From Halioglobus japonicus (GTDB taxonomy: Bacteria; Pseudomonadota; Gammaproteobacteria; Pseudomonadales; Halieaceae): 45,174 nt of DNA. The stretch spans positions 1-45,174 of the forward strand of contig CACSIL010000051.1 of the NCBI GenBank assembly GCA_902705825.1. Reading direction: 5' to 3'. The position numbers and the translations under genes are program-made. The notes under the pieces were generated by a model that was given only the letters and a program-made list of their open reading frames with translations, ran no database searches and had not been told where the DNA came from. This document shows, in pieces, positions 24,629 to 33,118 of this stretch; position 1 is the first letter of the stretch, and the number at the start of each line of letters is the position of its first letter.

Positions 24629-26116
24629 ATGATGGCGCCACTTTCGAGGCGGTGCCCTACGCACAAAATCATGACGACCTCCACAAACCTCACCGCGCCA
24701 CCCTGGACAGCGCGCCTCCTGAGCGAAGTCAGTGCGCTGCCAGAGGTATTCTCCGCCCGGCGCGATACGTTTAGCGCCGAGACAGCCGAGGACATTTCGC
24801 ACCTGCTGGAAGCTGCCCGTCGTCTCGAATCCATGCTGAACAATACGGATCAGCCCACCAACAACCATGACATGATGAATGTTCTGACGGCCTTGCGCGG
24901 TTACGCAGAAATACTGCGAGAAGACATCGGTTCAGCCGATCCCACACTGGATGCGCGGTTCTCATCCCTGCTCAGTGCGATGCAGGCCGCACACAATGAC
25001 GATTCCGTACAGGAAATGGTTGAGAGCCGGGTCATTCCAGCAGAACCCGGGTTTATCCTCGCGGTAGACGATCTGCAGGAAAACAGGGAACTGGTGGCCA
25101 GAAACCTCTCCCGCAGTGGGCACCTGGTAATAACCGCCGCAAGTGGCGAAGAGGCGCTGCGCGCACTGGAACAAAGTGATGTCGATGTAGTGTTGCTGGA
25201 TTTACTGATGCCGGGCATGGACGGCCGCGAAGTGCTGCGGCGCATCAAGGAACACCCCGAATGGCGGGCCACGCCGGTGATCGTCATCTCGGGAAGCCAG
25301 GATATGGACGGCATCATCGAATGTATCGAGGCAGGGGCAGATGACTACCTGTTCAAACCGTTCAATCCGGTGCTGCTGCAGGCCCGAATAAAGGCCGGCA
25401 TAGAACGCAAACGCTGGCACGACAAAGAAGAACAATACCGGCAGCAACTGGAGCGCAACGAGAAGTTTATCCGGGCAACATTTGGGCGCTATCTATCCGA
25501 CGAGATCGTGACCGACATACTGGAGCGTCCCGAAGGGCTGGAATTGGGCGGCGATCTGCGCCGGGTGAGCATCATGTTATCCGATATCCGTGGTTTCACA
25601 TCGCTCAGCGAATCTCTGGAGCCGGCACAGGTGGTTACGATGCTGAATCGCTACCTGGGCAAAATGACCGATATCATCATGGCCCACCAGGGCACGATCG
25701 ACGAGTTCATTGGCGATGCCATACTCGCCGTTTTTGGCGCGCCTCAGCACCGGGATGATGATGCAGATCGCGCGGTAAACTGCGCACTGGAAATGCAAGC
25801 GGCAATGGTCGAGATCAATGCGTTGAACGTGGCGGAAGGCTTTCCGGCGATTTACACCGGTATCGCAATTAACACCGGCGACGTCATCGCCGGCAATATC
25901 GGCTCGGAACGACGCAGTAAATACGGGTTTGTCGGGCACCCCATGAACGTCACATCGCGGATCGAGGATGTCACTCGCGGTGGCGAGATCCTGATATCCG
26001 ACAGCACGCTCAAGAGCCTCAAAGGCGAATTTACCGTTGGGCGCAGCGAAGAAATCAATGTAAAGGGCATAGATGAAACGCTCCTTGTCCATGAAATCAT
26101 CACGGAGAACGTATGA
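24629..26116 (+). CDS. Response regulator-class III nucleotide cyclase with N-terminal DHp-like segment
   Basis: The protein has up to 495 residues. Residues 75-100 (HDMMNVLTALRGYAEILRED) mimic a histidine kinase dimerisation helix with His80 but no ATPase domain follows. A receiver lies at about 142-260, with acidic pair Asp147-Asp148, phosphoacceptor Asp191 in LLDLLMPGMDG and Lys243. After a coiled linker comes a class III cyclase domain (305-490). Its metal aspartates are Asp319 (LSDIRGFT) and Asp363 (EFIGDAILAVFG). Glu359 occupies the position that is Lys in adenylyl cyclases and Glu in guanylyl cyclases. The transition-state loop reads KYGFVGHPMNVTSRIE. Start is uncertain between 24629 and 24671. 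Its stop overlaps the next gene by four bases. Confidence 0.92.
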   Translation: MMAPLSRRCPTHKIMTTSTNLTAPPWTARLLSEVSALPEVFSARRDTFSAETAEDISHLLEAARRLESMLNNTDQPTNNHDMMNVLTALRGYAEILREDIGSADPTLDARFSSLLSAMQAAHNDDSVQEMVESRVIPAEPGFILAVDDLQENRELVARNLSRSGHLVITAASGEEALRALEQSDVDVVLLDLLMPGMDGREVLRRIKEHPEWRATPVIVISGSQDMDGIIECIEAGADDYLFKPFNPVLLQARIKAGIERKRWHDKEEQYRQQLERNEKFIRATFGRYLSDEIVTDILERPEGLELGGDLRRVSIMLSDIRGFTSLSESLEPAQVVTMLNRYLGKMTDIIMAHQGTIDEFIGDAILAVFGAPQHRDDDADRAVNCALEMQAAMVEINALNVAEGFPAIYTGIAINTGDVIAGNIGSERRSKYGFVGHPMNVTSRIEDVTRGGEILISDSTLKSLKGEFTVGRSEEINVKGIDETLLVHEIITENV

Positions 26117-26487
26117 CCACCGAGAGTCCTGTGCTACTCGTCGAAGACAACGAACTCAACCGGGACATGTTGGTTCGCAGGCTCAAACGCGCAGGGCTGA
26201 CAGTTATTACCGCTGGCAACGGCCAGCAGGCGCTGGACCTGATGAAATCTGATCAGCCCAGTATTGTACTCATGGACATGAACCTGCCGATACTCGATGG
26301 CTGGGCCGCCAGTCGCCGGGCCAAGGACGACCCCGAGATCCAGCACATTCCCATCATCGCGCTCACCGCTCACGCCACAGAAAGCTACAAGCAGTATGCG
26401 CTGGAATCCGGTTGCGATGACTACGCCACCAAACCCGTGGATTTCCCCGGGCTGCTGATCAAGATCAAGCGACTCACCACCGCATGA
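26113..26487 (+). CDS. Single-domain response regulator (CheY-like)
   Basis: This 124-residue protein is a lone receiver domain. The acidic pair is in LLVEDNELNRDML, phosphoacceptor Asp55 is in IVLMDMNLPILDG, Thr85 is in IALTAHAT and Lys107 is in YATKPVD. There is no output domain. It overlaps the cyclase gene upstream and the kinase gene downstream by four bases each (ATGA at both), so the three proteins are made together. It may act as a phosphate relay or sink for the kinase, or dock on the cyclase. The sequence resembles receivers of the DivK type. Confidence 0.94.
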   Translation: MTTESPVLLVEDNELNRDMLVRRLKRAGLTVITAGNGQQALDLMKSDQPSIVLMDMNLPILDGWAASRRAKDDPEIQHIPIIALTAHATESYKQYALESGCDDYATKPVDFPGLLIKIKRLTTA

Positions 26488-27995
26488 GTTTACGTCGCCA
26501 ACTAACGCTCTCACTTATCACCATACTGATTCTGTTTGCGGTGAACGTGGGAACGCATTTCTGGGGCAGTTACGCGCGAAATGAAAGTATGCTCGCCTAC
26601 CGCAATTCGGTATCGGCCACGCAGCTGTCTACACAGGTCGAACAATTGCTGGAAGACCAGCGTCAGCAAATCCTGATACTGGCCACGTTGCGCGAGACCA
26701 CCGAAGATCAGCTCGACGATGCCGAACTGCAGCGCGCCGAAGAAGCGATCATGACGATTAACGGCAAAATCCAGAAGCTCGGTCGGCTGAGCCACAATGT
26801 GACGGAACTCGACTTCGAACGGCTGTGGGACAAAAGCAGCCAAATGCTAAAACGCTGGCTCACGTTCTATCGCAACTATAACGATCCCGATTTCCAAATG
26901 GACATGAATGACCCACTGCCTTTTCTGGCGGTCAGCGAGCGCTTGAAAGAACTGGAGCAGCGCCAGGCATTTATCGCCGCCCAGCGCGCCAATATTATTG
27001 ATCGTACTATCTCCCTGACAGACCGGATCACAGTTATCGCCTTCTTCTCCTCGATTTTTCTCACCGCCACGCTCGGATACTTTCTGGTGAGCTATACCAA
27101 CGCCTCATTCAAGAGCCTGAAAACAGGTACCGAACGGTTCGGCAGCGGTGACCTGGATTATCGCATCGACGATATCAACGACTCTGGAGAACTGGGCGAC
27201 CTCGCCGAGGCCTTCAATGATATGTCGGACAAACTCCGCAACGCCATTTACGATGTGCACAAAGCCCGGGATGTTGCTGATAACGCCAATGCGGCAAAAA
27301 GTATGTTCCTGGCCAATGTCAGCCACGAGTTGCGCACGCCTCTCAATGCCATCATCGGCTACAGTGAAATGCTGCACGATGAACTGGGCGATACGCAGGA
27401 AATAGACCGCCCACAATTCCAACAGGATCTGGATACCATCATCAAATCGGGGCGACAACTGCTCACCCTGATCGATGATATTCTCGATTTATCGAAAGTC
27501 GAAACCGGCAATATGTCGCTGCACTGCGAGACGTTCAACCCCACAGCGCTGCTGCGGGAAGCCTTCGATGTTCTGGCGCCGTTGCTGCGCAATAACAACA
27601 ATACACTACAAATTGACGGCCTAGAGGAACTGCCCGAGTGCTACAACGACGCGGCCAAATTTCGGCAGATCTTCACCAATCTGCTCAGCAATGCCAATAA
27701 ATTTACTCACTCCGGAACCATTACCGTAAGCGCACGGACACTACCGGACAGCCCCGGTTGGGCGGAATATACCGTGAGTGACACCGGGATAGGGATGAGC
27801 AAAGAGGAGCTATCGCGGGTCTTTGATGCGTTTGTACAAGCGGATTCCTCAACCAGCGCGAACTACGGCGGCACTGGGCTCGGCTTGGCGATCTGTCGCG
27901 ATTTTTGCGCCCTGATGGGAGGTCGCATCGATGTTGAGAGCGAACCGGGCGTAGGCTCAACGTTTACTGTATTGCTTCCTTCTGACCCAGCATAA
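26484..27995 (+). CDS. HAMP-domain sensor histidine kinase
   Basis: This is a 503-residue kinase. TM1 spans about residues 8-27, a helical periplasmic sensor about 28-182, and TM2 about 183-204, followed by HAMP (about 205-258). The HisKA domain has His281 in NVSHELRTPLNAIIGY. The HATPase domain has Asn403 in NLLSNANKFTH, DTGIGM at 433-438 and GGTGLGLAI. No receiver or HPt domain is attached. It is the last gene of the coupled cyclase-receiver-kinase unit and should phosphorylate the single receiver and/or the receiver on the cyclase. Its 3' end overlaps the convergent lipoprotein gene by 32 bases. The signal is unknown. Confidence 0.95.
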   Translation: MSLRRQLTLSLITILILFAVNVGTHFWGSYARNESMLAYRNSVSATQLSTQVEQLLEDQRQQILILATLRETTEDQLDDAELQRAEEAIMTINGKIQKLGRLSHNVTELDFERLWDKSSQMLKRWLTFYRNYNDPDFQMDMNDPLPFLAVSERLKELEQRQAFIAAQRANIIDRTISLTDRITVIAFFSSIFLTATLGYFLVSYTNASFKSLKTGTERFGSGDLDYRIDDINDSGELGDLAEAFNDMSDKLRNAIYDVHKARDVADNANAAKSMFLANVSHELRTPLNAIIGYSEMLHDELGDTQEIDRPQFQQDLDTIIKSGRQLLTLIDDILDLSKVETGNMSLHCETFNPTALLREAFDVLAPLLRNNNNTLQIDGLEELPECYNDAAKFRQIFTNLLSNANKFTHSGTITVSARTLPDSPGWAEYTVSDTGIGMSKEELSRVFDAFVQADSSTSANYGGTGLGLAICRDFCALMGGRIDVESEPGVGSTFTVLLPSDPA

Positions 27996-28566
27996 GCTCC
28001 CGCAGACGCCGCAGCGCTTCCTCGCGCTTTTCCAGATCCTCAGTCACCGCCGCTTTCTCGCTTTGCAGGCCATCAACCTGCAGGTGCAGATTGACCAGAA
28101 TTGCCAGCATATCGCGCATCAGAATGATTTGCTCATTCAACTGCACGTCCTTTGGTGGTTTGCGCATCAGACGGAGATAGGATTCATGCGCTGCGCGCCA
28201 GTTGTAATAGGGGCTCGTGGGAATCATTTTGACATAGGCAACGGCGATACCCGCCTCCCAGTCTACGCCGGGTGACGATTCCAGCCGCTGGTAGCGCCTG
28301 AAGTAGTTCACGGCCTCCCGGTAATCGCCTGCGGCCAAATTACTAATGCCTTTATCGAGAAATGTTCTGTCCACCGCAGGCTGCGGCGTGCATTCATATG
28401 CCTTCGATGTATTCTCGGGTAGGTTCAGAGTCAGCTCTACCGGATCGCGCTGCACCTTCGCGGATGCATCGTCGGAGGGGGCGTTAGTATCGGGCGCTGT
28501 CGCGCAGGCTTGCAGCAAAAAAAGACATGCAGCCAAGACAATAATCTGAAGGCGGGTTGAGCGCAA
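27964..28566 (-). CDS. Lipoprotein with TPR-like and coiled-coil regions
   Basis: A signal peptide rich in Leu/Ala/Ile ends in the lipobox LLQAC, so the mature protein should be lipid-anchored at that Cys. Residues after it are Asp/Ala/Pro-rich. A helical segment with DKGISNLAAGDYREAVNYFR looks like a single TPR-type helix pair. The C-terminal 60 residues form a probable coiled coil. I choose a TTG start at 28566 because GAGGA lies seven bases upstream and it gives a standard 21-residue lipoprotein signal. The longer frame to 28635 adds a polar, Cys-containing stretch that would spoil the signal. It converges on the HAMP kinase gene and overlaps it. The layout loosely recalls QseG-type kinase-associated lipoproteins; that is speculation. 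Confidence 0.78.
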   Translation of the reverse strand: MRSTRLQIIVLAACLFLLQACATAPDTNAPSDDASAKVQRDPVELTLNLPENTSKAYECTPQPAVDRTFLDKGISNLAAGDYREAVNYFRRYQRLESSPGVDWEAGIAVAYVKMIPTSPYYNWRAAHESYLRLMRKPPKDVQLNEQIILMRDMLAILVNLHLQVDGLQSEKAAVTEDLEKREEALRRLRELMLGQKEAIQ

Positions 28567-28686
28567 AGTTGCATCCTCAGGCTGAGCGGTTACCCGGCAG
28601 TGTAGCGCATTAGAATAGCTCTGACACTTGTGCAAGGGAACCGTCGCACACTTCCAAAAATTGTAATCGCGACCCTATCACATCGT

Positions 28687-30201
28687 CTATTCGGGCCGCA
28701 TATGTGGGAACAGCAAAACATCCCGAATTGAGGCGGAATCGGTTAATAACATCACCAGCCGATCGATGCCTATGCCCTCGCCCGCTGTCGGCGGCAAGCC
28801 GTACTCAAGCGCACGAATATAATCGTGATCGTAATGCATGGCTTCTTCATCACCGCTTTCTTTTTGTGCCACCTGAGCCAAAAATCGCTCGGACTGATCT
28901 TCAGCATCATTCAGCTCGGAAAAGCCATTGGCCAACTCGCGACCGCCGACAAAAAACTCAAAACGATCGGTGACAAAAGGGTCGTCATCACTGCGTCTGG
29001 CCAGCGGAGAAACCTCCGTTGGATAGGCGGTAATAAAAGTTGGCTGGTCGAGCAGGTGTTCCACTGTTTTTTCAAATATCTCGATCTGAACTTTACCCAG
29101 TCCCCAGCTTTTCTGCACTTCGATACCGAGCCCGCTCGCAATGCTTCGCGCAGCTTGTTCATCGGCCAACTGCTCTGCCTGGATATCCGTGTTGTACTTG
29201 AGAATCGAATCGAATACGGAGAGCCGCGCAAAGGGCTTGGAGAAATCGTAGGTGCTACCCTGAGACTCCACCGTGGTACTTCCCAACACCGTTTCGGTAA
29301 GCTTGCGCAGCATATCCTCGGTCATGTTCATCGCGTCTTTGTAGTCGGCGTAGGCCCAGTAGAATTCCAGCATGGTGAACTCGGGGTTGTGCCGCGTGGA
29401 CAACCCTTCATTGCGAAAGCTGCGGTTGATTTCGAAAACACGTTCAAAGCCACCGACAACCAGGCGCTTCAGATACAGTTCCGGCGCTATGCGCAGGTAC
29501 ATATCGAGATCCAGTGCATTGTGATGGGTAACAAACGGTTTGGCCGCCGCACCACCGGGAATGGTCTGCATCATCGGGGTTTCCACCTCCATGAAATCCA
29601 GCCCCGCCATATAATCGCGAATAAACTCTATGATTTTGGAGCGCGTGCGAAAGACCTGTCGCGCTTCGGGATTTACGATCAAATCGACATAGCGCTGGCG
29701 ATAACGCAGTTCCTGGTCGGCAAGGCCGTGGTATTTGTCTGGCAACGGCCGCAGTGCTTTTGTCAGCAGCTGGGCTTTCTCCATATTGATGTAGAGATCT
29801 CCCTTGCCGGATTTATGCAGCGGACCGCTGGCGCCGACGATATCACCCAGATCCCAGGATTTGATGTCTGCCAGAACGTCCTCTGGAAGCCCTTTGCGGT
29901 TGACGTAGAGCTGAATCTGGCTGGTACCGTCCTGCAACAACAGGAAGGCCCCACGATTGCGGATCAGGCGTCCAGCAACTGAATACACACGATTGGCCTG
30001 CTCCAGTTCTTCCTTGGAGTTCTCGCCAAAATCTCGCTGCAGGTCTGCCGCCTCGGCAGTGCGACGAAAGTCATTGGGAAAGGCATTGCCCCGCTCGCGC
30101 ATTGCCGACAGCTTACTGCGGCGCTCTGCAATCAGTTTATTCTCTTCGGCTGCATCTACTGTTGCGCCACCTGCACTGCCCTGCTGCTCCTGCTTGCTCA
30201 T
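28687..30201 (-). CDS. lysS: Lysyl-tRNA synthetase, class II
   Basis: This 504-residue enzyme attaches lysine to tRNA-Lys in the cytoplasm. An N-terminal OB-fold anticodon-binding domain (about 60-165, with [17 protein letters not shown]) precedes the class II core. Motif 2 is [20 protein letters not shown]. Motif 3 is [12 protein letters not shown] near the C-terminus, and [18 protein letters not shown] is conserved. The length matches E. coli LysS. It follows prfB by 10 bases, the standard prfB-lysS operon. Confidence 0.98.
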   Translation of the reverse strand: MSKQEQQGSAGGATVDAAEENKLIAERRSKLSAMRERGNAFPNDFRRTAEAADLQRDFGENSKEELEQANRVYSVAGRLIRNRGAFLLLQDGTSQIQLYVNRKGLPEDVLADIKSWDLGDIVGASGPLHKSGKGDLYINMEKAQLLTKALRPLPDKYHGLADQELRYRQRYVDLIVNPEARQVFRTRSKIIEFIRDYMAGLDFMEVETPMMQTIPGGAAAKPFVTHHNALDLDMYLRIAPELYLKRLVVGGFERVFEINRSFRNEGLSTRHNPEFTMLEFYWAYADYKDAMNMTEDMLRKLTETVLGSTTVESQGSTYDFSKPFARLSVFDSILKYNTDIQAEQLADEQAARSIASGLGIEVQKSWGLGKVQIEIFEKTVEHLLDQPTFITAYPTEVSPLARRSDDDPFVTDRFEFFVGGRELANGFSELNDAEDQSERFLAQVAQKESGDEEAMHYDHDYIRALEYGLPPTAGEGIGIDRLVMLLTDSASIRDVLLFPHMRPE

Positions 30202-30211
30202 ATCTCTCTTC

Positions 30212-31310
<1,099 letters not shown>

Positions 31311-31365
31311 GTCACAAACCTGTCATCAATAAAGCCGGGCCGCATTCTACCGCAGTGCCCATGAC

Positions 31366-31388
31366 GGGGACAGACCAAATTCTGCCCC
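31366..31388. repeat. REP-like GGGGACAGAC hairpin
   Basis: GGGGACAG (31366-31373) and CTGCCCC (31382-31388) form a stem with one bulged A around ACCAAATT. The GGGGACAGAC(C) motif is typical of REP elements mobilised by REP-associated tyrosine transposases. Only one copy is visible here, in the 115-bp gap between prfB and the permease gene, so the call is tentative. Confidence 0.4.
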
Positions 31389-31425
31389 CGGCTGCCAAAG
31401 CTGCAGCCACTACAGTCCGGGCGAT

Positions 31426-32523
31426 CTAAAGCTGATTCAGTATCGCCCCGATCAGGACGATCTGCGGCACGGTAATCAAAGGCAGGAACAGCGCGATCTT
31501 CCAGGATTTAGTGGTTTCGCGTATCGACATAACTTCTGTGTAATCGGTGGCGACACCCGCCATCAGGAAGGTAAAGCTGTTGCCAGGTGCACCAGCGCGG
31601 TTCATCAGGTCAGCTGCGATGGGGGTAGAGCCCTCCGAACACACTTCTATCACCGTAGTCGCCAACAGTGTCAGCCACAGCCCGCCCATGGTGGCGCCAA
31701 ACCAGGTGGCAAAGGCGTCTTCCGGCACCAGGGCGCGAACCAGACCCGCCAGCACCAGTCCGAACAACGACCACCGGATAACCACCCGCGACCCGGCGAA
31801 CCCCTCGCGCAGCAACTGCACCGTTCCACCCGCTGAAAAGCGCATCGTCTGGCGAAATTCGCTCCACAGTTTTCTCACCGGCTGTTCTTCACCCAACTCG
31901 TCTTTCCACGGATTGGCCGGCAATTGTCCGCCGCGCACAAGCCTGTCGAAAATCAGGCCTGTGATAATCCCTATTACCAGAGACAGCAGAACAAACAGCA
32001 AGGTCCACCCAAGACCAATCAGGCCGATAAGAATCAATGTCAGGGAAAATGAGTTCCACGGACTCGCCAGCAGGAACGCCATTACCTGCCCGGCACTGGC
32101 GCCGCGCTCGTAAAGCTTCATACCCACCGCCAGAATGCCGTGACTGCACAAGTCCAGAAAAACTCCCGCCAAAGTGGCGCGGAACAAGCTGGTGATCCCG
32201 CTTTCCCGGCCGAGAATGCCCATCACCAGATCCCGAGGCATGCGACCGAGGATACCCACAAACAGCACGCCGATGGCCATCCCCCACCACATCTGATTGA
32301 ACAGGTCGAAAATACCCCCGGTAAAGATGCCGATTGCAGAGTCCGAACTGTGGTGCATGGTCGCACCTATCGGGTAGGCCACCGCGACCGTGATAAGGCT
32401 GACCCAGAACAGGTAATCTCGCCTTTGTGGGACATCACAGCAATCGTCCTGGGCAGCCGTGGCCGGCCCATGACATGCAGGAGCAGCCTCGCTCTGGGCA
32501 GCTTTGTGCTCACATTGGCTCAT
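31426..32523 (-). CDS. SO_0444-type Cu/Zn efflux permease (DUF318 family)
   Basis: This is a 365-residue membrane protein. The polar N-terminus holds several Cys and His (MSQCEHK, PACHG, DDCCD) that could bind metal. About eight membrane helices follow. Family features include CSHGILAVGMKLYERGAS with FLLASPWNSFS in the first half and EVCSEGSTPIAADL with TFLMAGVATDYTE in the second, a pseudo-symmetric pair. Such permeases next to MerR regulators export copper or zinc in Shewanella (SO_0444). The ATG at 32523 overlaps the regulator stop (ATGA); a longer frame would run into the regulator gene. The CueR-type regulator suggests monovalent metals. Confidence 0.85.
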   Translation of the reverse strand: MSQCEHKAAQSEAAPACHGPATAAQDDCCDVPQRRDYLFWVSLITVAVAYPIGATMHHSSDSAIGIFTGGIFDLFNQMWWGMAIGVLFVGILGRMPRDLVMGILGRESGITSLFRATLAGVFLDLCSHGILAVGMKLYERGASAGQVMAFLLASPWNSFSLTLILIGLIGLGWTLLFVLLSLVIGIITGLIFDRLVRGGQLPANPWKDELGEEQPVRKLWSEFRQTMRFSAGGTVQLLREGFAGSRVVIRWSLFGLVLAGLVRALVPEDAFATWFGATMGGLWLTLLATTVIEVCSEGSTPIAADLMNRAGAPGNSFTFLMAGVATDYTEVMSIRETTKSWKIALFLPLITVPQIVLIGAILNQL

Positions 32524-32930
32524 GCGTCCCCCTCCCCCTCTGTCGCGCCAGCAAGATCTTCGAGAATGGCACACGCGGGCCCTTCATCACCTTTGCAGCG
32601 ATCTGCCATGCTGTGTAAGACATTTTGCATCGCTACCAACTGCTCAATACGCGTTTGCAGCTGCTGGCTTTTCTCCAGCACCAGTTGCCTGGCGTGGCGG
32701 CTCTGACGGGAGCTGTCGCGCTGTAAATCCAGCAACTGCCGACACTCCAGCAAATCAAAGCCCACTTCTCTGGCGCGGGCCAGGAAATGAAGCTCTTCCA
32801 CAGCTTTGTGATCGTACTGGCGATAGCCGTTCTGGCCGCGAGCGGCGGGCGCTATCAGGTCGATATCTTCATAGTAGCGGATTGTTTTGGCACTCAGCCC
32901 GCTGCGGCGGGCGGCTTCGGAGATATTCAT
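32520..32930 (-). CDS. MerR-family, CueR-like metal-responsive regulator
   Basis: This 136-residue regulator starts MNISEAARRSGLSAKTIRYY, the MerR winged HTH. A dimerisation coiled coil and a C-terminal metal loop with Cys-x7-Cys (CKGDEGPAC) follow. This spacing and the GD after the first Cys match CueR, which senses Cu(I), Ag(I) and Au(I). The ATG at 32930 is chosen for GAGGTG just upstream; an in-frame ATG at 32951 would add seven residues. Its own promoter has the distorted MerR spacing. It is coupled to the permease gene by a four-base overlap. Confidence 0.92.
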   Translation of the reverse strand: MNISEAARRSGLSAKTIRYYEDIDLIAPAARGQNGYRQYDHKAVEELHFLARAREVGFDLLECRQLLDLQRDSSRQSRHARQLVLEKSQQLQTRIEQLVAMQNVLHSMADRCKGDEGPACAILEDLAGATEGEGDA

Positions 32931-32957
32931 AGGCACCTCGGGGTGGTTCATTCTTGT

Positions 32958-32988
32958 AATGTAAACCTTCCCGTGGCTGTAAGGTCAA
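32958..32988 (-). promoter_or_regulatory. MerR/CueR-type promoter with 19-bp spacer
   Basis: Read on the minus strand: -35 TTGACC (32988-32983), a 19-base spacer, -10 TACATT (32963-32958). Inside lies the dyad ACCTT-N11-AAGGT (32985-32965). The long spacer and dyad match CueR-controlled copA/cueO promoters, which are activated by DNA untwisting. Confidence 0.88.
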
Positions 32989-33118
32989 GGGACTTTATTT
33001 TGGATTTTATTGGGTGGGTGGTGGTCCGATGGACCGCTGCGTTGCCCGGTGCAGACGACGCCGGACTCTGCAGTGGGATGAGACCGGCGGGAAGATAGGT
33101 GTGGAAAAAATGGATGTA

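Noticed and set aside
28825..29982. Long plus-strand open frame opposite lysS
   Set aside because: Antisense shadow of a well-conserved lysS gene, with no recognisable protein motif.
33023..33035. GGTCC-GAT-GGACC palindrome between the CueR promoter and the sulfite dehydrogenase
   Set aside because: Five-base arms only and no T-run; likely chance.
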